Shown: positions 34,985 through 44,216, counted from the stretch's first letter. The stretch: 64,000 nt of DNA from SHZI01 sp041396045 (GCA_041396045.1 JAWKZI010000008.1:65049-129048); one strand, 5' to 3'. Notes: generated from the sequence alone by a model not told the origin. A program made the numbers and translations.

Positions 34985-35761
34985 ATGTCGAACTGGAATG
35001 CCGAGCACTACCTGAAGTACGGCAACGAGCGAACCCGGCCTGCCGCCGATCTTGTCGCACGGATACAGCTGAAGGCGCCCGGCACGATTGCAGACCTTGG
35101 TTGCGGGCCCGGCAACAGCACACAGTTGCTTTACGACCGTTGGCCAGATGCAGATGTGACGGGCATCGACAGCTCTCCCGAGATGCTGCAGACCGCGCGC
35201 AAGAATTACCCGGAGCACAAGTGGCTGGTCGGCGACATTTCGCAATGGACGCCAGATCAACCCTTCGACCTGCTTTTTTCCAATGCCGCGCTTCAGTGGT
35301 TGGCGAACCATAGCCAGCTTGTTTGCAGACTGTTCGAATTTGTTTCTCCGCATGGAGCATTGGCCTTCCAGGTCCCAAGCAGCACCTACGCCACTGTTCG
35401 TACCCTGATGCATGAGGTCTCGCGAGAGCCCGAATGGAATGACCGGATGAGCGCACCGCGCGCAGCGCTGACGATGGAGAGCCCATCGCATTACTACGAC
35501 GCATTGTCTGGCGTTGCCGGCTCTCTGGATATCTGGGAAACCGAGTACAGTCATGTGATGAACTCCACAGGCGCAATCGTCGACTGGATAGCGAGCACCG
35601 GGCTTCGGCCTTTTCTGGATGCGCTCGACAACGACGACGAACGCAATGATTTCTGCAGCCGGCTCCGCAAAGGGGTTGATGCCGCATATGCAATTCGCAG
35701 TGACGGCAAAATACTGCTGCCGTTCCGAAGAACCTTCGTGATTGCCTATCGGGGGGCGTAG
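34985..35761 (+). CDS. tam: Trans-aconitate 2-methyltransferase
   Basis: 258 residues. The N-terminus (MSNWNAEHYLKYGNERTRPA) and the SAM-binding loop (ADLGCGPGNSTQLL), then GIDSSPEMLQTAR and the SNAALQWL stretch, are characteristic of Tam. The enzyme methylates trans-aconitate, a spontaneous inhibitor of aconitase, using SAM. Other SAM methyltransferases share the loop, but the N-terminal motif and length fit Tam. A VOC gene begins 5 bp after its stop. Confidence 0.9.
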   Translation: MSNWNAEHYLKYGNERTRPAADLVARIQLKAPGTIADLGCGPGNSTQLLYDRWPDADVTGIDSSPEMLQTARKNYPEHKWLVGDISQWTPDQPFDLLFSNAALQWLANHSQLVCRLFEFVSPHGALAFQVPSSTYATVRTLMHEVSREPEWNDRMSAPRAALTMESPSHYYDALSGVAGSLDIWETEYSHVMNSTGAIVDWIASTGLRPFLDALDNDDERNDFCSRLRKGVDAAYAIRSDGKILLPFRRTFVIAYRGA

Positions 35762-35766
35762 CAACA

Positions 35767-36135
35767 ATGATTGATCATATTGGCCTGGCCGTTGGCGACT
35801 ACCAAGAGAGCAAATCCTTCTTTTGCCAGGCGCTGGCTCCGCTCGGCGTTGAACTGATCACTGAAGTCGAGGGGTGGGCGGGCCTAGGCAGAGGCGGCAA
35901 GCCGCTATTCTGGTTCGGCGTGCACACCGAAAGACAACGGCCGATGCATATTGCATTTACGGCAGAAAGTCGCGAACAGGTCAGGGCGTTTTACCGGGCG
36001 GCATTGGCGGCTGGTGGCCAGGACAACGGGCCGCCGGGAATTCGCGGGATTTATCATCCAAACTACTATGGCGCCTTCGTTATTGGCCCGGACGGGCACA
36101 ATATCGAAGCTGTTTGCCATCAGGCTGAATTCTGA
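35767..36135 (+). CDS. VOC-family protein
   Basis: 122 residues. It opens IDHIGLAVGDYQESKSFF, has HIAFTAESREQVRAFY in the middle and GPDGHNIEAVCH at the end, giving the two beta-alpha-beta-beta-beta modules of the vicinal oxygen chelate fold with H and E metal ligands. It resembles the lactoylglutathione lyase-like proteins of unknown substrate. It follows tam by 5 bp and precedes a membrane gene by 21 bp, so these genes may form one operon. Confidence 0.85.
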   Translation: MIDHIGLAVGDYQESKSFFCQALAPLGVELITEVEGWAGLGRGGKPLFWFGVHTERQRPMHIAFTAESREQVRAFYRAALAAGGQDNGPPGIRGIYHPNYYGAFVIGPDGHNIEAVCHQAEF

Positions 36136-36156
36136 CCAGTAGCGAGGCTGGACCAC

Positions 36157-36606
36157 ATGATGTATCCGACGCTCCTCTTTCTGCATCTGGCTGCTGCCAT
36201 CATATGGGTCGGCGGAATGTTCTTTGCCTACTATTGCCTGCGCCCTGCTGCCGGGCAAACCCTGGAACCACCGCTGCGGCTGCCGCTGTGGGTGGCCACC
36301 TTCAAACCATTCTTCCGGTATGTGGCCGTCGCGGTTGTCCTGATCGTGGGCAGTGGCTTCGGCATGATGCTGCCGGTCGGGATGGGCGCATCGCCGCTTG
36401 GCTGGCTGCTCATGATGGTGCTTGGGCTGGTGATGGCAGCTGTCTTTGTATATGTGTACTGGATCCTGTATCCCGGACTCGTCAGGCACACCGAGGCGGC
36501 GGCATGGCCGGCAGCAGCAGCAACACTGAACTCCATCAGGCGCCTGGTTGCACTGAATCTGCTGTTGTCAGTTGTCGTTGTCATGGCGGCGGTGTCGGCA
36601 CGATGA
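36157..36606 (+). CDS. CopD-like integral membrane protein
   Basis: 149 residues with four membrane helices. The first contains LLFLHLAAAIIWVGGMFF, whose His and Trp-x-Gly-Gly pattern is typical of the copper-resistance D domain or of haem-b-like small membrane proteins. The remaining helices are Val/Met/Gly rich. Two adjacent ATG codons are possible starts. Its stop overlaps the next ATG (ATGA). A role in copper handling is inferred from the domain only. Confidence 0.8.
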   Translation: MMYPTLLFLHLAAAIIWVGGMFFAYYCLRPAAGQTLEPPLRLPLWVATFKPFFRYVAVAVVLIVGSGFGMMLPVGMGASPLGWLLMMVLGLVMAAVFVYVYWILYPGLVRHTEAAAWPAAAATLNSIRRLVALNLLLSVVVVMAAVSAR

Positions 36607-37010
36607 TCCCGATCCGCGGCATCGACCATGTCGTTCTGCGCGCTGTCAACGTGGAGGCAATGCTGCGGTTCTATGGTGACGCGCTGGGTTGCACGATCGA
36701 GCGCCGCCAGGATGATATCGGCCTGATTCAGCTACGGGCCGGCAGTGCCCTGATCGACCTGGTGTCCGTTGAAGGAAAACTGGGCCGCGCCGGCGGCGCA
36801 GCACCTGGCACAGAAGGTCGAAACATGGATCACTTCTGCCTCGGCGTGGAGCCGTTCAACGAGACCACCATTCGCAACCAACTGGCAAAGCACGGCTGGT
36901 CCGCCGGACCGGTAGAGCAGCGTTATGGTGCAAACGGCCACGGTCCGTCTATGTATGTTGCCGATCCGGAAGGCAATATTGTGGAGCTCAAGGGTCCGCC
37001 GAATAGCTGA
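36603..37010 (+). CDS. VOC-family protein (glyoxalase I-like)
   Basis: 135 residues from ATG 36603, overlapping the preceding TGA by ATGA. It begins IRGIDHVVLRAVNVEAMLRFY, has MDHFCLGVEPF in the centre and ends VADPEGNIVELKGPP, the VOC pattern with H, H and E ligands. It resembles fosfomycin-resistance or glyoxalase-type members, but the substrate is unknown. It is the third VOC gene within 8 kb. Confidence 0.87.
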   Translation: MIPIRGIDHVVLRAVNVEAMLRFYGDALGCTIERRQDDIGLIQLRAGSALIDLVSVEGKLGRAGGAAPGTEGRNMDHFCLGVEPFNETTIRNQLAKHGWSAGPVEQRYGANGHGPSMYVADPEGNIVELKGPPNS

Positions 37011-37031
37011 CCTGCATTTCAGAGGTCCCGG

Positions 37032-37370
37032 ATGTCCGCCTATGAGCACGCGTTGCTGGTTGATGAGACCTCGCGCAAGTCGCGTTTGGATTTGGCAGAG
37101 CGCATGCTGGACCGCTGTGAGGGTGTGGTAAAACTGGGTAACGTTTTGGCGCTCCGGTCTACGCCTGACGCGATTCTCTGCGAGGTCATCGATTCAACGA
37201 CTGCCGGACATCGCTGTGCCGAGGAGTTCAAGGTGCTAATCGAGAATGCAGCCCGCTATCTGGATGAATCGAAACTCGCAAGCCACTTGCCACCTCGACC
37301 TGTTCAATGGCGGGTGGTAGCAGATGACGGCACCGATGCGGTAGAACTGTGGCCGGGAACCCGACCATGA
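37032..37370 (+). CDS. Unknown 112-residue soluble protein
   Basis: No family is recognised. The sequence is mixed charged, with a helical N-terminal half (LDLAERMLDRCEGVVKLG) and two Cys (CEGV, CEVID) plus a third (RCAEEF). No signal peptide or membrane helix is seen. The stop overlaps the next start (ATGA), and base use resembles its neighbours, so it is likely a real coding gene. Function is unknown. Confidence 0.6.
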   Translation: MSAYEHALLVDETSRKSRLDLAERMLDRCEGVVKLGNVLALRSTPDAILCEVIDSTTAGHRCAEEFKVLIENAARYLDESKLASHLPPRPVQWRVVADDGTDAVELWPGTRP

Positions 37371-37828
37371 AATCACTCGAACTGAGGATTCCCCCGCCAC
37401 TGGTTTTGGTGGCAATTGCAGCCGCCATGTGGTTTATTTCGCGCGTTACGCCTGTGCTTGAGGTCCCAACGCCCTATCGGAAACTGGTCGCACTGGTGGT
37501 TGCCGTGGCAGGCGGCTTCATTTCCTACCGTGGCGTCAGCGCCTTCCGTCTTGCACAGACGACGCCAAATCCAATGAAACCGGACGAGGCAACCGTCCTG
37601 GTGAGTTCGGGCATCTATCGATTCACGCGCAACCCCATGTATCTGGGACTGCTGTTTATTTTGCTCGCATGGTCGATATTTCTGGCGGCGCCCTGGGTGC
37701 TGTTGGGGCCCTTCGCCTTTGTGCTCTTCATCGGCCGCTTCCAGATCCGGCCAGAAGAGGCCGCGCTTTCCAGATTGTTTGGCGCCGACTATGCCGACTA
37801 CAAGGCGAAGGTACGCCGGTGGCTGTGA
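37367..37828 (+). CDS. Isoprenylcysteine carboxyl methyltransferase-like membrane protein
   Basis: 153 residues from ATG 37367 (ATGA overlap with the preceding gene). Four hydrophobic segments precede the ICMT/PEMT signature: the SSGIYRFTRNPMYLG motif, followed by the C-terminal E-x-x-L-x-x-x-F-G-x-x-Y-x-x-Y-x-x-x-V-x-R-W. This SAM-binding fold methylates lipid or isoprenoid carboxyl groups; bacterial members have unknown substrates. Length is in the family range. Confidence 0.9.
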   Translation: MKSLELRIPPPLVLVAIAAAMWFISRVTPVLEVPTPYRKLVALVVAVAGGFISYRGVSAFRLAQTTPNPMKPDEATVLVSSGIYRFTRNPMYLGLLFILLAWSIFLAAPWVLLGPFAFVLFIGRFQIRPEEAALSRLFGADYADYKAKVRRWL

Positions 37829-37909
37829 GGTCCGGAATCCATTATTTCCAGGGCGCGCAAGGATTTACGTCGATTCGACACTCGCTGCCTGGGCCTGTGG
37901 TGAATTAGT

Positions 37910-38113
37910 GTGGACACTGCACTGCTGCTTTGGGGCGTTTTGTTCAGCTCGATCGGGCTGGGCTTTTTCATTTACGGCCGCCGGCAACGAGCCGTGGTAC
38001 CACTGGTTTGTGGAGTGGCCCTCATGGTAGTGCCGTACTTCCTGTCGAGCGCCACACTGCTGGTCATCGTTGGCATTGCGCTGGCCGCCATTCCGTATTT
38101 TCTCAGGATCTAG
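37910..38113 (+). CDS. Small two- or three-helix membrane protein
   Basis: 67 residues from a GTG start. Hydrophobic helices span about 4-22 and 28-65, broken by the basic YGRRQR turn. The pattern (GxxFSSIGLGFF-like start, VPLVCGVALMVVPYF) resembles small amino-acid-transport-associated proteins in databases, but no function can be claimed. It ends 5 bp before the DUF2238 gene, so the two may be co-transcribed. Confidence 0.65.
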   Translation: MDTALLLWGVLFSSIGLGFFIYGRRQRAVVPLVCGVALMVVPYFLSSATLLVIVGIALAAIPYFLRI

Positions 38114-38118
38114 ACAGC

Positions 38119-38769
38119 ATGCAGGAACTTCCGGACATGAATCGAACCCCCTGGCTGTTGACCGGCCTGGTCGTGCTGATCGCCCTGTTGATCCTGTCCG
38201 GCCTTCAGCCCTTCGACCGGGCCACATGGATCATGGAAGTACTGCCGGTCATTATTGCCGTACCGATCCTGTGGACGACCTACCGCCGCTTCCCGCTCAC
38301 GACACTGCTGTATGTCTGCATATTCGTTCATGCCCTGGTATTGATGATGGGCGGCGCCTACACCTATGCCCGCGTACCGCTCGGTTTCGAGATCGCCGAC
38401 CTGCTGGGAGTCACGCGCAATCCCTACGACAAGATCGGGCATTTCTTCCAGGGCTTCGTGCCAGCACTGGCGGCCCGTGAGATTTTGATTCGTGGTGCCT
38501 ACGTGCGCGGCCGGAAAATGCTGTCGTTTCTCGTGGTGTGCGTCGTCCTGGCTATCAGTGCTACCTACGAATTTCTGGAATGGGGCACGGCTCTGGCGGT
38601 CGGCAAAGGTGCCGACGACTTTCTCGGCACACAGGGGGACGTGTGGGATACCCAGTCGGACATGTTCTGCGCACTAATCGGGGCACTCGTAGCGCTGGTA
38701 TTTTTTGCACGCGTACATGACCGGCAGATTAGCCGCCTGGCAAAGCAATCGAACGCTGATAGCGTCTGA
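38119..38769 (+). CDS. DUF2238 (YjdF-like) inner-membrane protein
   Basis: 216 residues from ATG 38119; ATG 38137 is also possible with AGGA upstream. Five to six membrane helices are visible. Conserved DUF2238 residues occur in RNPYDKIGHFFQGFVPALAAREI, seen in part as YDKIGHFFQGF, and in YEFLEWGTALA with QGDVWDTQSDMF. The His/Asp/Glu content of these motifs suggests a metal-dependent membrane activity, but none is proven. It is convergent with rho. Confidence 0.87.
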   Translation: MQELPDMNRTPWLLTGLVVLIALLILSGLQPFDRATWIMEVLPVIIAVPILWTTYRRFPLTTLLYVCIFVHALVLMMGGAYTYARVPLGFEIADLLGVTRNPYDKIGHFFQGFVPALAAREILIRGAYVRGRKMLSFLVVCVVLAISATYEFLEWGTALAVGKGADDFLGTQGDVWDTQSDMFCALIGALVALVFFARVHDRQISRLAKQSNADSV

Positions 38770-38792
38770 AGGTACTCCTGCGGGCGTAGTGG

Positions 38793-40283
38793 CTAGCGTT
38801 TCATCGCGTCAAAAAAGTCCACGTTCTTCTTGGAGTCCTGCATCTTCGACAGCAGGAACTCCACAGCCGCGAGCTCATCCATCGGGTGCAGGACCTTGCG
38901 CAGGATCCACATCTTCTGCAGCTCGTCTTCCTTGGTGAGCAGTTCCTCACGCCGGGTACCCGAGCGGTTGATGTTGATGGCAGGGAACACACGCTTCTCG
39001 GCAATGCGCCGATCCAGGTGGATTTCCATGTTGCCGGTGCCCTTGAATTCCTCGTAGATCACGTCGTCCATCTTGGAGCCGGTGTCGATCAGGGCGGTGG
39101 CCAGGATCGTCAGGCTGCCACCTTCCTCGATGTTGCGGGCGGCACCAAAGAAACGTTTGGGGCGGTGGAGCGCGTTGGCATCCACGCCGCCGGTGAGTAC
39201 CTTGCCGGAGGATGGCACCACGGTGTTGTAGGCGCGGGCAAGGCGTGTGATGGAGTCGAGCAGAATCACGACATCCTTCTTGTGCTCGACCAGGCGCTTG
39301 GCTTTTTCGATCACCATTTCGGCGACCTGCACATGGCGGCTGGCAGGTTCGTCAAAGGTACTGGACACCACTTCGCCACGCACCGACCGCTCCCACTCCG
39401 TGACTTCTTCCGGCCGCTCATCGATAAGCAGCACGATCAGGAAGCACTCCGGGTGATTGGAAGTGATCGACATTGCGATGTTCTGCAGCAGCATCGTCTT
39501 GCCGGCCTTGGGCGGTGAGACGATCAGGCCACGCTGGCCTTTGCCGATTGGTGCACACAGGTCGATGATGCGGGAAGTCAGGTCTTCCGTGCTGCCGTTC
39601 CCCTGCTCCAGACCCAGACGCTTCGTTGGAAACAGCGGCTTCAGGTTCTCGAACAGAACCTTGTTGCGCGCGTTCTGCGGGTCGTCGAAGTTGATCTCGC
39701 TGACCTTGAGCAGCGCAAAGTAGCGCTCGCTTTCCTTGGGTGGGCGGATCAGCCCGGAAACGGTGTCGCCGGTGCGCAGATTGAAGCGGCGGATCTGGCT
39801 TGGAGATACGTAGATGTCGTCGGGACCGGCAAGATAGGAACTGTCAGCCGACCGCAGAAATCCGAAACCGTCCTGCAGAATCTCCAGCACACCGTCGGCG
39901 AAGATGTTCTCGCCGCTCTGGGCGTGGGCCTTGAGGATCGCAAAGATGATGTCCTGCTTGCGGGACCGGGCCATACCGTCCAGGCCCATCGATTCAGCCA
40001 TCGCGACCAGTTCGCCCGGCGGCTTCATCTTCAATTCGTTGAGGCTCAGGAGGTTTACACCGCCTTCAAGCTGACTCTTTGGAATTACCTCGTCTTCAGA
40101 GAAGGTGACGACCTCGTCGTGATCCATGCGCCGGCGCGGCTGCCGCTTGCCCATGTCTTCGTTGCGGTTACGGTGGCCGCCACCGCCGCCTGTGTTACCA
40201 GTGTTGCCGGCATTGTTGCCGCCAGTATTGTTGCCGCCGCCCTTGGAGCGATTGCGCGCTGAATTGCCGAGATAGCCTCTCAT
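38793..40283 (-). CDS. rho: Transcription termination factor Rho with Asn/Gly-rich N-terminal extension
   Basis: 496 residues, about 75 longer than E. coli Rho because of an N-terminal low-complexity part (GGGNNTGGNNAGNTGN, then RNRNEDMGKRQPRRR). The rest is canonical: the RNA-binding domain (GFGFLRSADSSYLAGPDDIYVSPSQIRRF, seen in part), Walker A PPKAGKTMLLQ, Walker B VILLDSITRLARAYN and the C-terminal RRIAEKRVFPA and QKMWILRK. It is an RNA-dependent ATPase hexamer that ends transcription. AAGGA lies 7 nt before ATG. trxA precedes it, as in E. coli. Confidence 0.97.
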   Translation of the reverse strand: MRGYLGNSARNRSKGGGNNTGGNNAGNTGNTGGGGGHRNRNEDMGKRQPRRRMDHDEVVTFSEDEVIPKSQLEGGVNLLSLNELKMKPPGELVAMAESMGLDGMARSRKQDIIFAILKAHAQSGENIFADGVLEILQDGFGFLRSADSSYLAGPDDIYVSPSQIRRFNLRTGDTVSGLIRPPKESERYFALLKVSEINFDDPQNARNKVLFENLKPLFPTKRLGLEQGNGSTEDLTSRIIDLCAPIGKGQRGLIVSPPKAGKTMLLQNIAMSITSNHPECFLIVLLIDERPEEVTEWERSVRGEVVSSTFDEPASRHVQVAEMVIEKAKRLVEHKKDVVILLDSITRLARAYNTVVPSSGKVLTGGVDANALHRPKRFFGAARNIEEGGSLTILATALIDTGSKMDDVIYEEFKGTGNMEIHLDRRIAEKRVFPAININRSGTRREELLTKEDELQKMWILRKVLHPMDELAAVEFLLSKMQDSKKNVDFFDAMKR

Positions 40284-40353
40284 GCATTAATCCTTGGAAG
40301 TGAATCCGAAAAGGTAAGGTTGCAAGCCCGCAGTGTGGCTGCGGGGAGTTCGT

Positions 40354-40674
40354 TTATAGCTTGGAATCGAGGAGCTTCTGCAGCTGCTCCTTGGACATCA
40401 GACCCACATGCTGGGCCTCGACCACACCACCTTTGAACAACATCAGGGTGGGAATGCTTCGAATGCCGTACTTCATGGCTGTGGTCTGGCTGGTCTCCAC
40501 ATCGACTTTGGCAATGTCCACGCGATCCTGATACTCGGTCGCGATCTGTTCGAGGATCGGCGCAATTGCCTTGCAGGGGCCGCACCATTCAGCCCAGAAG
40601 TCCACCAGCACTGGCCGGCTGGATTGCAAAACCTTGGTATCGAATGTGTCGTCGGCAACGTGAACTATGCTCAT
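40354..40674 (-). CDS. trxA: Thioredoxin 1
   Basis: 106 residues, standard size. The active site W-C-G-P-C is in DFWAEWCGPCKAIAP and the cis-Pro is in IRSIPTLMLF. It reduces protein disulfides in the cytoplasm and supplies electrons to DsbD. It lies 70 bp before rho and is divergent from rhlB with about 425 bp between them, the E. coli arrangement. Confidence 0.97.
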   Translation of the reverse strand: MSIVHVADDTFDTKVLQSSRPVLVDFWAEWCGPCKAIAPILEQIATEYQDRVDIAKVDVETSQTTAMKYGIRSIPTLMLFKGGVVEAQHVGLMSKEQLQKLLDSKL

Positions 40675-41100
40675 GGTCGTTAACAGGTTCCTTTTGGCGT
40701 CTGATCTTCTTTGGCGCCTGATGGTGGCTTAAGTCTGTTTATGGGGCTGAATCTGGCTGGATTGCAGAGTGTTTCGTTGGGTTTTCCGACGGGAGGCAAC
40801 CTTTGCCAAAGCCTTGGGCCGGGCCTTCCGCGAGTGGTCAAATCCGGGGCTTCAGGTGGGTCTCTTCGCGAAACCGGCGTGAAGCGCGGAGCCGGATAGG
40901 GCACAATCTGTCCAAGAAGGGCCGAAACCGGGAAGCTCTCTGGTGCTTCCTGCGCGTCGCCTCTGGCCTACGCGTCCTGTACTGGGGTCCATGTTTTGCC
41001 GCAACCCTGAAGTTGAAAAGGCGCGCGGCGGATGACCAATTTGAACCTGTCCCGCCGGCTTTTGCAAGGGGGGCGGAACCGCTTTTGACTGTAGGGTGAA
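40675..41100. other. Divergent intergenic region between trxA and rhlB
   Basis: About 425 bp with no convincing gene. It must hold the promoters of trxA-rho and rhlB. GC-rich stretches and short frames are present on both strands, but none resembles a known protein. The long leader before rhlB could carry RNA control, since rho autoregulation is known in other species. No specific site could be assigned. Confidence 0.5.
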
Positions 41101-42399
41101 ATGAATCGAGAACACAAGGTCGTATTTTCCGAACTGAATCTGCCGCCTGAGATCCAGGCTGGCATCCAGGCAGCCGGCTTTCAGCAGTGCACGCCAATCC
41201 AGGCGCAGACCCTGCCCGTGGCACTACAAGGCAAGGACGTGGCCGGACAAGCCCAGACCGGCACGGGCAAGACAGCAGCATTCCTGATTGCCACGTTCAA
41301 CCATCTGCTGAAGCATCCGGTACCACGCAGTAACCAGCCGGCACCGCGTGCCCTGATACTGGCGCCAACGCGTGAACTGGCGGTACAGATCCATTCGGAT
41401 GCCGAGATCCTTGGCGGTTCGACCGGCTTGCGACTCGCCGTGGTCTACGGTGGCGCCGATTACGACAAACAGCGCGAACAACTTCAGGAAGGTGTTGATG
41501 TCCTGATTGGCACCCCTGGCCGGTTGATCGACTACTTCAGGCAGCACATCTACACGCTGAGCCATACGCAGGTGCTGGTGCTCGACGAAGCGGACCGGAT
41601 GTTCGACCTGGGCTTCATCAAGGACATTCGATTTCTGCTGCGCAGATTGCCGCCACCAGACAAGCGCCTGAACCTGCTGTTCTCGGCGACGCTCGGCCAT
41701 CGGGTGCTCGAACTGGCCTACGAGCACATGAACAACCCCGAAACGGTGCAGATCGAGCCTGACAAGAAGACGGTTGATCTCGTTAACCAGACCGTCTTCT
41801 TTCCGGGCAACGAGGAGAAAGGCCCGCTGCTTGTCGGTCTTCTGCGCAGCAAACAGGCGCGCCGAACGATGGTTTTCGTCAACACCAAACGTGCAGCTGA
41901 AGACATTGCCCGACTGCTGGCCCACAACGGCCTGCCGGCTGAAGCAATCAATGGCGATGTCCCGCAAAAGAAGCGCTTGCGCATGCTCAAGGATTTTCAG
42001 GAAGGCGTGCTGCCGGTATTGGTGGCTACCGATGTTGCTTCTCGCGGCCTGCATGTCCCGGACGTCAGCCATGTGGTGAATTTTGATCTGCCCCAGGATG
42101 CGGCCGACTATGTACATCGGATCGGGCGTACTGCCCGGGCGGGCGCCAGTGGCATTGCGATCAGCTTTGCCTGTGAAACCTACGCATTTTCCCTGCCGGA
42201 AATCGAGGAATACCTCGGTCACCGGATTCCGGTGGCCACTGTCGATGCAAGTTTGCTCGAAGGCGTTACCAAGCCACCGTGGGCGCCACGCAAGTATCCG
42301 CCCCAGGGCGGCCGACCGGCCCGTCGCGGCGGCAGCGCCAATGGTGGCCGCAGTGCTGGTGGCCGCAGTGCCGGCGGCGGCGGTCGCCGCAGTCGTTAG
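41101..42399 (+). CDS. rhlB: DEAD-box RNA helicase RhlB
   Basis: 432 residues. All helicase motifs are present: the Q motif (CTPIQAQTLP), Walker A AQTGTGKT, PTRELA, GTPGR, DEAD (VLDEADRMFD), SAT, and HRIGRTARAG. The C-terminal tail is Gly/Ser/Arg rich (about 385-432), suited to RNA or RNase E contact. Position divergent from trxA-rho matches E. coli rhlB, a degradosome helicase, so orthology is favoured over other RhlE-type paralogues. Confidence 0.93.
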   Translation: MNREHKVVFSELNLPPEIQAGIQAAGFQQCTPIQAQTLPVALQGKDVAGQAQTGTGKTAAFLIATFNHLLKHPVPRSNQPAPRALILAPTRELAVQIHSDAEILGGSTGLRLAVVYGGADYDKQREQLQEGVDVLIGTPGRLIDYFRQHIYTLSHTQVLVLDEADRMFDLGFIKDIRFLLRRLPPPDKRLNLLFSATLGHRVLELAYEHMNNPETVQIEPDKKTVDLVNQTVFFPGNEEKGPLLVGLLRSKQARRTMVFVNTKRAAEDIARLLAHNGLPAEAINGDVPQKKRLRMLKDFQEGVLPVLVATDVASRGLHVPDVSHVVNFDLPQDAADYVHRIGRTARAGASGIAISFACETYAFSLPEIEEYLGHRIPVATVDASLLEGVTKPPWAPRKYPPQGGRPARRGGSANGGRSAGGRSAGGGGRRSR

Positions 42400-42415
42400 T
42401 GGCTGCCACCGGCCA

Positions 42416-43084
42416 CTAACCCTGTAGCAACGTTCCCAGTGCCTCAATATTGAGGTGTCCGTCGACCTGCCGGACCGGATGGCAGCTATCCGGCCGGCTT
42501 ATGGCCAATACCCTGCCAATCCCGGCCGCCACGGCTGCATCCAGCACGCGTTGACTGTCGTCGATGAACAGCGTTCGAGCCGGATCGAAGTCCAGGCGCT
42601 GGCGGGCGCCAGCCCAGAACACCGGCGACTCCTTCGGGGCACCGAAGTCATGCGAAGACACGAAGGTGTCGATCCACCGCCCAAGACCGGCAACTCCTTT
42701 TTTGATTTCCAGGGTATGCAAATGCGCATTGGTCACCACTGCCACAGTTTTGCCAGTGGCGCGCAGCGCCTGCAGAAACTCGCTGGCGCCTGCCAGGTAG
42801 CAAACCCGGTGACTGCTGGCACTTTTGAGTGTTCGCAAGTCCAGCGACAGTTCTGCCGACCAGTAGTCCAGGCAGTACCATTCCAGAGTGCCCTGCTTTT
42901 GGGCGAACCGGGCAAACAGATCAGCACGCACCGCTGCCGGATCGCGCCGCTGCGACCGCGCCAGGCTGCGCGGAACCAGTTCCAGCCAGAAGTAATTATC
43001 GAAAGCGAGATCGAGAATGGTGCCATCCATGTCGAGCAGGATGGTGTCGAAGTCTCGCCACGTCTGAATGGAATCCCGGTGCAT
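42416..43084 (-). CDS. yrfG: HAD-family GMP/IMP nucleotidase (YrfG type)
   Basis: 222 residues from ATG 43084; longer readings reach into the divergent gene. HAD motifs are present: LLDMDGTILDL (motif I, nucleophile Asp), VVTNAH (motif II), K of GAPKESP (motif III) and LFIDDSQRVLDAA (motif IV). The FDNYFW stretch after motif I is typical of the YrfG nucleotidases that hydrolyse GMP and IMP. It is divergent from cysQ with 52 bp between the starts. Confidence 0.85.
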   Translation of the reverse strand: MHRDSIQTWRDFDTILLDMDGTILDLAFDNYFWLELVPRSLARSQRRDPAAVRADLFARFAQKQGTLEWYCLDYWSAELSLDLRTLKSASSHRVCYLAGASEFLQALRATGKTVAVVTNAHLHTLEIKKGVAGLGRWIDTFVSSHDFGAPKESPVFWAGARQRLDFDPARTLFIDDSQRVLDAAVAAGIGRVLAISRPDSCHPVRQVDGHLNIEALGTLLQG

Positions 43085-43136
43085 GGGAAAATATTGTAGC
43101 GTTGCTCCGTATGCAGCGTCCTGAGACAGCCAGCGC

Positions 43137-43942
43137 GTGAGTATTCCACTGAAGGACCTGCTGCCCGGCGTTCGAGCCGTGGCACGAGCTGCCGGCGACG
43201 CGATCAACATCGTCTATGCCCGTACCGATTTCGGCGTCGAACAAAAAGCAGACCGGTCGCCGCTGACAGCGGCTGACCGGGCGGCGCACCGTGTGATTGC
43301 GGCCGGTCTGCGGGACCTGACGCCGCAAATTCCGCTGTGGTCGGAAGAGTCTACAGACGTAGAGTGGGCGACGCGTTGCGAGTGGCCGGAGTTCTGGCTG
43401 GTTGACCCGCTGGACGGCACCCGCGAATTCATCAAGCGCAATGGCGAATTCACGGTGAATATTGCGCTCGTAAGAGGACACGCTGCTGTACTGGGCGTGG
43501 TACATGCGCCGGTTACTGGCCGGGACTACTACGCCAGTGAAGATGGCGGTGCGTTTCTTGCCGATGGCGATCAGACCGGGCACAGGATCTCGGTGCGGTC
43601 ACCAGCGATACCACCGCTTCGGGTTGCGGGCAGTCGCTCGCACCGGGGCGCGAGCCTGGACCCGGTGATGGCCAGGCTGGGGCCACATGAGTTCATCCCT
43701 ATGGGCAGTTCACTGAAGTTCTGTCTGGTAGCCGAGGCACAGCGGACTTCTATCCCCGGCTGGGGCCAACGTCGGAGTGGGACACCGCCGCAGCGCAGGT
43801 GGTGGTTGAAGCGGCCGGCAGCGCCGTGCTGGACCTGCAGCACCAACCGCTGCGCTACAACACGCGACCGGAGGTTCTGAATCCGGATTTCTATGCCCGG
43901 GGCGATCCCGGCCGGAATTGGCGCGCGCTCTTCGGCGACTGA
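43137..43942 (+). CDS. cysQ: 3'(2'),5'-bisphosphate nucleotidase CysQ, frameshifted
   Basis: An inositol-monophosphatase-fold enzyme that removes 3'-phosphate from PAP in sulfur assimilation. From GTG 43137 it shows the metal motifs SEES and WLVDPLDGTREFIKRNGEF. The frame is broken at about 43738: the first frame ends at 43880 in unrelated sequence, while the adjacent frame continues the family (DFYPRLGPTSEWDTAAAQ, then LNPDFYARGD) to a stop at 43940-43942. One missing base near GCCGAGGCAC explains this. Repaired, it would have 268 residues, the usual length. Probably a base miscall rather than decay. Confidence 0.85.
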
Positions 43943-44000
43943 TGCCGGCGACTGGTATCCTCGGAATAATCATCCAACCTATCAGTGCGATGCCCGAACG

Positions 44001-44216
44001 ATGAGCGACAACGTCAATACCGACGGGTTCAGCAAGCTGGAACGACTGAAGGCATTGAGGGTGGCCCACCGCGATCTCGACGGGGCCATCGCCACCCTGG
44101 GGCGGCACCCGGATGTGGATCAGTTGCACGTGCGCCGGTTGAAAAAAGAAAAGCTGCGCCTCAAAGACATGATCACCCGCCTGGAAAGCGCTCTGATTCC
44201 CGATCTGAATGCCTGA
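44001..44216 (+). CDS. DUF465 (YdcH-like) small coiled-coil protein
   Basis: 71 residues from ATG 44001. It is helical, with a long amphipathic segment and the family pattern L-x-x-x-H-x-x-L-D-x-x-I (LRVAHRDLDGAIATL) followed by basic KKEKLRLKDMI. Small DUF465 proteins such as YdcH have no settled function. Following DNA is non-coding for about 950 bp. Confidence 0.85.
   Translation: MSDNVNTDGFSKLERLKALRVAHRDLDGAIATLGRHPDVDQLHVRRLKKEKLRLKDMITRLESALIPDLNA

Noticed and set aside
40838..41281. 147-residue minus-strand frame between trxA and rhlB
   Set aside because: It overlaps the rhlB start, is Arg/Pro/Ser rich and shows no domain; it is probably a GC-driven shadow.
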